Origin: Tachypleus tridentatus
Taxonomy: Eukaryota; Arthropoda; Merostomata; Xiphosura; Limulidae
Reading direction: 5' to 3'
DNA length: 64,000 nucleotides
Assembly: GCF_004210375.1 (NCBI RefSeq)
Contig: NC_134833.1
Location: 47,734,782 to 47,798,781, forward strand
Made by a program: the position numbers and the translations under genes. The first letter of the stretch is position 1. Each line of letters begins with the position of its first letter. The notes below the pieces were generated by a model. That model was not told the origin of the DNA, made no database searches, and saw only the letters and a program-made list of their open reading frames with translations. Positions 28,801 through 40,800 of the stretch are shown here, piece by piece.

Positions 28801-31800
28801 ATTTCTCAACAAGTGGGTTTCTCGACATCACTGAGGATGTGTAGTAGTACCTAAAGTGATTAACATAGGAAAGGTTATCAATGAATGAAGAAATAAAGGT
28901 TTCAGAACGTTAAATAAATGAAATCCCCACTGACTATTCACTAGTGTCGCCATAAGTTCCTCAGAAATCAGCATTTGTGAAACATGTGAAATAATACTTT
29001 TCATGGATTCCAAACATATACTAGGATTTTATTTTGAACGCTATTTTGTTTCCGAAACACATAAAGGAGTAGAGTCATAAAGACCGTTATCTTAATTTAA
29101 TTTCGAACAAATTAAAACACGATAAAATAACAAAAGTGTATGACAGTCAGTTACACTTGAGTATCGGAGACAACTTAAAGATTAACACGTTTTAAACAAA
29201 AATCAATTAAAAAGCAAACGTAAGATCCCATGTACAATAAATATAGAATATCATTGAGATTTCTTTTTTATTTCCGTTAATAAAGCGATATTTGTATCCT
29301 TAGCATGAAGCTTAAGCATGCTAACGTTTTTCGCAAGCAATGTAACCAAATGGTTACACTTCAATGCAAAGAAGGAAAATTACAACGCATCAGCACATAT
29401 TAACTCACTACAAAGAAATCAGCGTATTATGAAAATACATGAACAAATATCACCATTTTCATTTCTTACAAAAAATATGAAATTAAAAAGCATAACACTA
29501 AATTTAAGTTAGAATACCCTCTAGTAATAGTTATTTTATAAAAAAAGTATTTTAGACTTTGACTGCAAATGTCTGCAATAATTATTCAGTCATTGCAAAA
29601 TATATACTTTTATAATGACTAAACTTAAAAAACACCAAAAAACCACTATCAACCAAAACATCTAGAACAACATCCACTACATATATGTGAATTTCCAGAG
29701 TCAGGCCAATGGATTCTTCATGAGTCATCAAACAAGTTAAAAATCTGAATCTTTTCTAAACCCTATCTGACATGAATATAATTGATTATGATATTCAAGA
29801 GACTAAGTGAATCGAATATTAATCATATGTCTCAAGAGTTTAGCCTGACACGAAAACACAGTTGGACGATAAAATATCAAGAGTAACTCCCATTTATTTA
29901 GATTTTATAAGTAGTATCACATCCAAAGGCTTCAAATTATTTCGCGAAGTACAAAGAACTTATTAATCAGCATCTTTCGCAGGATCACAATGATGAGACG
30001 TTTTATTACTCCTACGTGATTTAGCTAGTACTAGAATTTACATCAATCAGAATATATGCAAAAATAACATCTAGGAGCATTGGACTCAAATAATTCAAAT
30101 AATATTTTAATTAAGTCCAGAGAACACGTCTTCCAATTGGCAAACAAGAATCTTTGGAAGTGTGAAAAACATACTTTATATATATATATATATATATAGC
30201 TGTTTTGAAAAATAAATTATCACTTCCAAAATTCAATCAGAAAAGCCCTTCCAGGAATATTTACAATCTAATGCTTGAGTCCAGTGTCATTAGTCTTTAA
30301 GCTCCGAGGATTCCATCATCGAACTTTAATGTAGAAGATCATCACAAAAAAATCTCTCAAGAGATTTAGACACTATGAATCTCTTGGAGTTTAAAAATCA
30401 GTTGTCAAAGACGTTTTCTATTCCTTTTTTGTAACTTTAGTTCCTACCAAGCTAAAACAGATTTAATAACAACCAATTAGAATTTCCACTGTAAAAGGAA
30501 CAAAGTCTTGTTGAAAAGAAAAAAACACACAATAGCTTAGGTACATATCAGTTTATGAACAATTATCGACTGTTATAACGGAATACTAACTGAAACAAAA
30601 GTGGTTTGTGTGGATGGCCCCTGTATTAAAAGGTACAATTTTAGGAATTGATTTCCACAACCTAAATATTTCACGAGGTTTACTACATCGAAGACACACA
30701 ACTGAAAACACTTAACTGGATTATTGATGTAATATCTTACAGAAACAGAAACCAGCATTAATGAGAATGGTTAAAACTTTTCTCTCATAAGTTATAACGT
30801 TCCACGTATCTATTAAACTTTCTTTATATCTTCTAGTCAGTTATCAAAATCTTGTAACCAGAACTGCAAACTTTCTCCTGTTTGTTTCCTACACCTTTTT
30901 TTGGTATGCTCCAAAAACAACTCGGCATTATCTATCAGATCTTGAAAGCTGAGAAATCAGAGACCATTCACCTAATTAAAACACTTGAAATAAGCTCTGA
31001 GCGGAAGGATTTGACTTCCACCACTCAAGCCCCTGCCTTTCTGCTCTTATGCCCTAAAGTGCTCTTTTTCTCTCATAAAAGGGTACAGAAATACTAATAG
31101 AAAACTTTGATTACCCTACGTATACCAGATGCACTTTACACTTCACATATTCTCCCCTAACCCCCTCTCCCCAAATCTTGCCTTAGAATTCTTGAAATGA
31201 ACTCTATTAATGTCCTCTACACGTTACTACCTTACTATCAATAATCATAATATCGAATTCTTCTGGTCAAGAAAACTTATCTTCCAATATTAAGTTAAAC
31301 ATAACTCAACTGTGTATAAAGTATTTTAGTAAAAAACAGACAGGGGAAAATTATATGGTTTGTTGGGGCTACTCAGGGCATGTGTGATAGTTTGAAAAGT
31401 CCTGTACTCTCTTAGAGTTAGCTTAAAATGATTAACACTACCTTAAGAAACTAAATCAGTAAAGATAGCTGGTAAATAACATAAAGAGAATCAATCAAAG
31501 TTTCATCATGAATACTGTGCCTAAACAATCTACCAAAGAGATACTCTTCTCATTTGCTAGTTTATATCTTTTAAGTGTACCTACTTCCACAATGAAACTA
31601 GAACTCTCAGACTCTATAACTTAAGACACTAATAAGTCCTACATCTTACCAAATTCAATTCTCTCACCTGGTACATTAGTCTTTGATTCTATTTTCTTTT
31701 ATACTTTTCATGACTACCAGACCATGAGTTTAAAATTTAATAATGGATGATCATTTGCTATAAACTAAACATGTAATAAATTTATTCATAGAGTAAATAA

Positions 31801-34800
31801 GTGGGTTATGTGGATAGCTCCAGTATCAAAAGGTACACTATCAAATATGTTCAAAGAATGATATTTTATCAATTTTAGTAGAAAGCTTATAAAACCATCA
31901 AGCGGTGATGTACTTTAGCTATCAAGACATGGTTGCCACGTGGCTTATTGATTTGCATATATAAAATTGTTTTAATGTAACCTACTAAACATCGTTTACG
32001 ATATGAACCAGCATTGTCCATCAGGCAACTCAAGAGAAAGCTCGACTTAGAAATCTAATTAAACAAGTTTCGAATCACATATCATTATAACAAATCTGAA
32101 TGAGCACGAAATTAGAATGCGTCACTTTTATTAAGCTCAGAAGTGTTTATACGTAAGTTGCAACACTTTAATGTACTTTAAATAACGTACGATAGATTGC
32201 AGACGTACAAGCACTAATTCATTTAGAATGAGTTCAGTTCTACATCCGAGACTCTTAGTTCAACGTTTATTGGATTAGACAAAAGCAATAAATCATCTGA
32301 GAAAATTATAACATTTCAGTTTAAATTCTAACGTTTTAATGTTCCAGTGCAATAAAATCATCTTAACTTTATTATGTAGTAAATTAACACATTTGAAAGC
32401 TTTACGTAAACTATGTTGATAACTTTTAACGAGTTAGAGTGTCTTTTATGTTTACCACGCACTTCTCAATATTTCTCGGACAAATTAAATTGAACTGACA
32501 AGTAAGTTTAATGTTATTTTGGCGGCACTTGTGAGTAGAACCTGTAATGTAGAAGTTGTACTGTAAAACTTCTCTTAAGCACTAATTTATACTGTGAATT
32601 TACTTTAAACTTGATTTTATTTAAGTTACCGTTTCAACTCCTAGGCCTGGCATGGCCTAGCGCGTTAAGGCGTGCGCTTCGTAATCTCAAGGTCGCGAGT
32701 TCGCGGCCGAGTCGTGCCAAACATGCTCGCCCTCCCAGCCGTGGGGGCGTTGTAATGTGCGGTCAATCCCACTATTCGTTGGTAAAAGAGTAGCCCAAGA
32801 GTTGGCGGTGGGTGGTGATGACTAGGTGCTTTCCCTCTAGTCTTACACTGCTAAATTAGGGACGGCTAGCACAGATAGCCCTCGAGTAGCTTTGTGCGAA
32901 ATTCCAAAAACAACAACTTCAACTCCTAATGTCTGATATATTGTCATCTAATAAATATCTTCAGAGTATCGAATTTTATTTCTAATGTTGACGTTTAAAT
33001 TTGTTTTATTTTATTATTCCAGAAGTAATAAGCAGGTTCAAAGGATATTTTAGCAAAAACTTGACAATAAAGTTTCTTCATGCGGGCTCCCAGCAAGTCG
33101 CCGGATTTACAACGCTAAAATCAGGGGTTCGATTTCCCGCGGTGGGCTCAGCAGATAGTCGGATGTGGCTTTGCTATAAGAAAAACACACACGCTTCATG
33201 CGGAAGACACTTGACATTTGGTGGTAAAAAGTATTAATACGCATTAATAAAATTAGTGATGAAATCACCTCTTATGTATTTAGATACCTATTAAACCCTT
33301 TATTTGCATGAAACCATATCTTTTCACCGGCATTTTAATATGCATCAAGATTTTCCGTTTATGTATGACTTGAGAAACTAGTAAAACCAGAATGCAAAAG
33401 TCCTTGAGTAGCTTTGCGCGAAACTAAAAAAACAAACAAAAGACTAAATAGCAGTTGTAGATGCTGCTTATAACATGCAATGGTTGCAAAGTGAGAATTT
33501 TTCATTACAATATATCATGTAAAATTAAAGTAAGTAGTTTTTTACTTAGATTGATTTTGAAACTATTTAGTCAGAAATATAATTTTCGTTATTCTTATGT
33601 TCGTAATTTCTGCAAAATTAAAAAAGGGTAAAATTAATTAATTTAAAATGACATTTTAAAGGGGAATAATTTCATATGAAAAATGTTCTTGATTATATAT
33701 ACTTTAATAACAACTTATGCAAAACTGGAAGAAAATAGAGTGATATTTGACTAATAATGGTCATTTTTTCAAAATAGACAAATAAAATTAGTTTTGCAAA
33801 AATGAAACAAATGATGCATTTTGAGTTTCTTCCGGTTCGTATTTTATTTGTTGGTAAAGAACAAAATACAACAGGTAAAGCACATTAATTATAATTGTCA
33901 AGGACGTATAAATCAACAGGTAATAAAATAATCAGTGATGTCGAGAAAACCCACTTGTAGAGAAATATATATGTAAAAACGGCTCGTTTGGGTTGAGAAA
34001 ATATTTTACGTAGAAGAGCGAACAACGTTTCGACCTTCTTCGGTGATCATTAGGTTCACAAAGGTCGAAGAAGGTCGAAACGTTGTTCACTCCTCTAAGA
34101 AAAAATTTTCTCAACCCAAACGAGCCGTTTTTACATATAGGTAATAAAATACATTATCCATCCATAATATCTAAAATACATAAAAGGTGTTTAGTAAGTG
34201 CTACAAAAAACTTATAAATTACAACACCTATCTTTAAATGGTCATCGAAAGATGGATTTTACACACTGTATATAGCAGGGCTTGGCAACTTAGTAACATT
34301 CAAACTAACACGGGTAACAACAGTGACATCGGGAAATTTTTGTATGCTGTACAACGATGTAAGTAACGTTTGAAACAAGATTTCTTCGAAAACAATCAAT
34401 CAACTTCATTATTTTTACGAAGATGGAGAAATTTTATTTGAAATTCGCTTAAAGCTACACGAGGGCTATCTGCGCTAGCCGTCCATAATTTAACAGTGTA
34501 AGAATAGATGGAAGACAGCTAGTCATCTTAGGCTACTCTTTTTTCAACGAATAGTGGGATTGACCGTCACATTATAACGACCTCACGGCTGAAAGGACGA
34601 GCATATTTGGTACCATGCCGGGCCTCTTGATGTTAAGTAATTGTTTCTCATACTTTATATTCTAATATTACTCTGTACTTGAGGCCCAGCATGGCCAGGT
34701 AGTTAAGGCATTCAACTCCTAATCTGAGGGTCGCGGGTTCGAATCTCCGTCACACCAAACATGCTCGCCCCTTCAGACGTGGGGGCCTTATAATGTGATG

Positions 34801-37800
34801 ATTAATCCCACTATTAATTAGTAAAATAGTAGCCCAAGAGTTGGCGGTGGGTGGTGATGACTAGATGCCTTCCCTCTAGTCTTACACTGCAGAATCAGGG
34901 ATGGCTAGCGCAGATAGCCCTCGTGTAGCTTTGTGCGAAATTCAAAACAAAAAACCATCTACTTTCTTTTTATCAAAATGTTTATATGGTTAAATATATT
35001 ACAGTTTTCGTATAGGAAAAGAATGTACTCAAATTATATATTTAATGAAAATAAAATGTCAACACAGTTGTGAACACGTTAATATTATTATGTATTTTGA
35101 AAACGTCAAGTGTATTTCCCGTCGCTCAAATCTATCACCTTTAGTCATTATGTTTATATTTTGTGAAATGAGTTATTTTCGTACGAATCTTGCTGCATAT
35201 TTGATTATAATAATTTTACGATGTTAGATTTATATGGTGTTAAACAATGTTTCCTATACAGAACGATTTGGTAAATGTTGCTGAGAAAATTGTGTTTACA
35301 TGCATTAGTATATCTTCTATCATTTTGTACGTAACATTAATTTATTCATTAATGCTTTTTATTAATTAATAAACATTAAAACATTCATTATGCTGGTTTT
35401 TCTGTACAGATACTCCGCGTTGCAAGTATAAACAAAGAACAAATGTTTTTGGAACTAAAAATCATCGACCCGTGGACGTTACGTGTGAAGTCGAGGCAAA
35501 TCCACAGGAAGTAACATTTCGATGGGTTTTCAACAATTCACGAGAAACCTTTGATGTTATAACTTTTAAGAATGTTAACATAAAAAGTGTGGCAACCTAC
35601 ACTCCTCGCACAAAGTTCGATTATGGAACTCTGCTCTGCTGGGCTACAAACACAGTTGGGGTTCAGTCCTATCCGTGTATTTTCTCTGTCGTACCCACAG
35701 GTAATCAAATACTGAAAATTAAAAACTTCCAAAAAATGTTTTTTCTCTTTTGGTTATTCATACTTGTGCTGCTAAAATACATTTCTGATAAGCACACATC
35801 CAGCCTATACTTTTGTATCCGAGAATTATGAATATTATACACAATTATTAAACATGCACTTTATATTCTGTACAAACTCCTCAACGGAATTAATATATGG
35901 TCTGGCTCATTTGCAGATTTTATAAAAAAAATAGTAACAGTATCATTAAAATGGAACACAAAATACAATTAGAACTGTCAAACTGAAAAATTTATATTAT
36001 GTTAAACATTTGCATATATAATTTATATTATGATCCAGGTTCTATGGACATCATGAAAGATTTATTAGACCAGAAAACAATTTCATCCGACACCAGCAGA
36101 AAGTTGTTCAATTTAGTATTTTGCTAATCACAATAAAACTTTACCAAAACATATATAATGACAAAATATAACTTCAGTCATGTGTCAGTTGATATTAAAC
36201 ATTTAGTACTTGGTTAGTTCTCCTGCCACCATAATAATCTCCGCAAGGCGACGTGGTATACTTAACTTATACATAAGTTATTGATATAATCCACACTGAT
36301 TTCATCCCATCTTGTCACTAGAAGGTGGTGCAGCTCAGCTACAGTAGCTGGGTTAAGGTCATAGTTAGCAATTTTCTGGCTCAGTTCTGCACAACAGTTC
36401 TCAATGTGATTACAATCTGGAGACTTTACTGGTCATGGCAATCTTGTAATATCCTCCTTGTAATTCCGAACAATACACACACTGTGAGTAGTGGCACTTT
36501 CTTCTGGAATACAAAGTTATTGTCATAGCATATGGCTGAAATATCGTCTTCATTTGATTTTTGTAGGATATGATACCAACGTTTCCCTGGAGAATATAAA
36601 TAGCAGTTTTTACACATTTATAAATAACTGTCAAGACATATACTGCACCAACTCCCGTGTATTCGAGCTTTAACAAACTGGAAACAGGGCTCAACTGAAA
36701 ATATGACATGTTCTCAGTGTCCCAACCGTAAGTTGGCATGTTGTTTTGCCCAAGTAACATGGTGACGGTGATGAATTCTGGTTGATATTGGTTTGCAAAT
36801 AACCCTTCTTGAAAATTAACCTTATTTGGTCAGTTTCCTGTTCACCGTTCTTCTGAACACCCAGAAATGAACGTGTTTATGTCATTCCTGTCGTAAGGTG
36901 TTATAAGACCTCTTTCGACCTTGACGTGTTAACCTGATTAAAACATGTTCGTCTAGGACAGTAGTTTCGTCGTATAGCAGCATACTTTTCTGGTTCTACA
37001 TTTTCTATAGTCCGATGACGTTTAAAATTTGTGGATATAGTATACTGGGGGTACCGGTTTTTTGGCAATGTCCATTTCCTTCATACCATTTATGAATAGT
37101 CAAACAATATGATGCCCTATAACTATTTGTACGTGTTGATGCATGACTCTACACCAATTGTCTGAGCAAAGTATTGATTTGTTTCTAAAAAGATTGTACC
37201 AAAAGTACATTCTTTTATAGAAAACAGGTGTGTATGTGTGTTTTGACGAACACAAGTTCGAAACAACCTACAAACACCAGAATAACAACTCCTACATTTT
37301 TATCCCATCATACGCTATCTTCCCTGTTGCTACTCGGGTATTTGCTCAAAATAACATCAATATAGAAAATTATGCAAACATTTTGGCAAATACTATTTAT
37401 ATATATTAATTTATTGCGGAATTAATTCCGACTACTCGTCGTGCTTCTATTAAACTTGTCGTTTTCTAATAATAATAAAAAAATGCCATTCTGTATTTTG
37501 TATGACTTAACGCCATTGATGAAAGTGATTGATGATTTGCTGAGACTCCATAATGTCTGCACAACACTAAAGATTGGTTTCGTATTTAGCATATATATAT
37601 GTACAGTGTTAGAACGTTACCCGTTGCTACTACGTTGCCGCTTCTTGTTTTCTTGAAGTAATAAAATTCCCTTGTACAGTAGGTTTATCAATAGAAATGA
37701 TAACAAATATTATTTTTTTCCCAAATAATATTTTGAACAACATACTTGCTTACTTAATAAGTTACTGAATAAAAAGCAATGAAAGTTGCAGCGAAATCTA

Positions 37801-40800
37801 ATATTTTCAGAATATAAGAAATGCTAGAATGCATGAAAAAGTTTAGTAAAATCTATTACTTAGTGCGAAAAAGCTAATCACACTTGTCTTGTAATTTATA
37901 TTAAGTTTCTGAACATTAGATGAAGTTATAGATTGAGTCTGTATACTCCTTAAAATAGAAAAAATAATCTGTTTATGTACCATTTTGCTCATATATTCAA
38001 GAAAACAAAGTCCTATTTTCCTAACCTGTTTAACCACCAATTTGTTTGTGTGTCCAGAAATTTGCTAATTACACGGTCCCTAATAACATGTGAGTTGCAT
38101 ACACAAAAATTAAATAAAAAATATTTTTGATATTCCAGCTTGTCAATTAATGCTAGAGTTTCCTAAAGGTCTTAGATGAAAAAGTGTTTTGTAACAGGCA
38201 GCAACATAAAAGTGTTTAGTATAATTTTTCAGTAATACACGGCCCATAACCAGTTCGGTGACCAGTTGGTTAAGGCCCAGCATGGCCAGGTGGTTAAGGC
38301 ACGAGATTCGTAATCCGAGGGTTGCGAGTTCGAATCCCCGCTACACCAAACATTCTTGCCCTTTCAGCCGTGGGGGAGTTATAATGTGACGGTCAATCCC
38401 ACTATTTGTTGGTAAAATAGTAGCCCAAGAGTTGGCGGTGGGTGGTGATGACTAGATGCCTTCCCTCTAGGCTTACACTGCTAAATTAGGGATAGTTAGC
38501 GCAGATAGCCCTCGTGTAGCTTTGCGCGAAATTCCAAACAAAACAAGTTGGCTAATCTCTGTGACAGTCTGATGTTATTGTTAATCGAACTTAGAGATCG
38601 TCGTTTTAGGATTCATTGAAAATCATTTTTAAAATATAATATTAGTTTAACTTGTATTTATAAAATGTTTGTTATTTTATTTTAGGGCCCCCAGAAAAGC
38701 CAAAGAATTGTAAAGTATGTAACATTACAGTTGACTCAGTTGAAATATTCTGTAAACAAGGTTACAACGGAGGATTGAAGCAGTATTTTGTTTTGGAAGT
38801 GCATGATGAAAACTTACGTAGCCTTCGAGCTAACCTTACATCCTCTGTTCCAGCATTTCTGTTGCGAGGTTTAGATGATGGTTCTAAGCTGAAGCTAGTA
38901 ATTTATGCCGTCAACATTGAGGGAAGAAGTGATCGAAGTGTTATTACCATCAATACAATTTCAGATTGGGTTGGCAGTGCTGGTAAGATATTTATATGTA
39001 ATACCAGTGAAATATATTTTACTACGCATTGAACTTACGTAGTTTAATCTTTCGTATCAACACAAGGTGGTGAAACTATGACAATAAAGAATTTAAGCTC
39101 AAACACTGTGCTAGAATTGTAAACATATTGTTTAGAAGCTTTCTGTTTTATTTCTAAAATGCAACTAAATAATTTATTTCGGGAAATTAAAGGATTTGAA
39201 CTTTTATTTATGTACGTTATAGTGCTGTCCAATTTAGATGACAATTGGAATGTCACTTTGGGCCCTCTACCAATGATTCTTGGAGCAAGCCTTGCTGTGT
39301 TTTTGGTGGTAGGCTTAAGCCTTTTTCTCGTGAGAAATATTCGTTCTAGGAGACAAGGCAATCAGAAACCAGGTAAAAGCTACCTTATTTTAGTACAAAT
39401 AGTTTACAATTAGAACTTACTAAAGATATACAGTTGTCAATTGCAGCTGAAAGCGTTTAGTACATAAACATTAAACTCAGTGCATATCAGAGGTCTTCGT
39501 TAGCTCAAACGTCAAATCTTGAGTGATTGTAATGCTAAAAAAATCAGTTTATATACCTGTGGAGAGCACAACATAAATAGCTCGGTAGAGTAACGCTTGG
39601 TTAGAAAATAAACTAACGAACAATCATATTAGACAAGAAAACAGAAAGTAGAAGCAAATCTAAGAAAAACTGCTGAATGCTGGGTTATGGAGTTATGTAA
39701 GTTGATGTATGTCATTTCTATTAAAGTTTGAACATAAAAAAACACTTAACTAGTTTTATATTTAACACGTTGACTGCCACAGCACCGACGCTAGTACCTT
39801 TGGCGTTTTACTCTTTGTGCCAATGTAACATTGATGATGTATTCCAACTACTTTCCCATCTGCTATAGAACTGATCTAGCGTGCGTAGAAAACTCCTTCT
39901 CAGACCTATTTGCTCTAGTTGAAAATAAAAACGAAGCATTATGTAGTATGCACCGGTCACACATTTGGAATGAATTTGAACGTACAGTGACTTTGCTAAA
40001 TCTTAAATATATATAAAAACGTGACTAAGCAAAGCATTTTATTGCAAAGAAACTTAAAATAATACAAAATATGTGTTAAAAAGTGAAAGCTAAACTAAAG
40101 TTTCAATTTAATGCATAATGAAAACAAAATACAAAAAATGGAAGTGAAAAAAAAGAAACATTTTGTATGAAATTTTTTAAAAAATTAATGTAAAGAAACA
40201 ACTGAAGAAATGAATTTGTGGTTGTAACACCCTTGGAAGTGTTCTGAGCAAATGAAAAATGGCTTGTTTGTGTAATAAGTGCACTAGGTGGAAACTCATT
40301 TTGCCATTTTTCTAACAACTTTTTATCCTTCTACTTCATATTTCTTTGAATAACGTTTTAGAGCGTTACTATACCTAATAGGAGTAAAAAAACAAGAAAA
40401 AATTACTTAATTACCATTCGCCTAAATAAAATGTTCCACCTGGGAACATTAAAAAAATTAATAATGTGGCTTTAAGGAAATGCATATGAAATGTTTGAAA
40501 TTTGTCACTGGCAGTGTTAATTCAATTTGTGTATATAAATTTTAAGCTCATGGCATGGATAAAAATAGAAATAGGAAAAATCTTTTAGTTTAGAATATAA
40601 TCCAAATATCTGTAACTTCTCTACGCAAAATATAATTATATGTTATTAATACTGTTTTTATAACAATTTAGTTAAGTAATTAAACATGTCTTACTCTGTT
40701 ACATCACAGAATATTAGTCTGTCAAACTACATTAAATTATCTACTATTTTAGCGTATGGAAAGACATGATGTAGCTTTTATGATTTTACAGTTAATAAAA

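Larger units (their letters stand above)
26071..35409 (+). other. Intron 6 of the sidestep-like gene
   Basis: 9.3 kb, phase 1. It contains SINEs at 26988-27375, 32644-32917, 33086-33193, 34434-34624 and 34682-34950 and Penelope-derived foldbacks at 28646-28833 and 33930-34138. An (AT)n tract lies near 30176-30198. The stretches 27376-28632 and 28847-32632 show no exon or known element apart from a weak 50-bp direct repeat (30596 and 31799). Confidence 0.6.
35701..38685 (+). other. Intron 7 of the sidestep-like gene
   Basis: 3.0 kb, phase 1. It holds a minus-strand Tc1-type fossil at 36210-37050 and a SINE at 38274-38545. The region 37051-38260 has nothing else I recognise. Confidence 0.6.

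Noticed and set aside
32644..33237. ORFs around 32.6 and 33.0 kb
   Set aside because: They are translations of SINE A and SINE B sequence; similar ORFs at 20.8, 44.7, 46.2 and 54.1 kb have the same cause.
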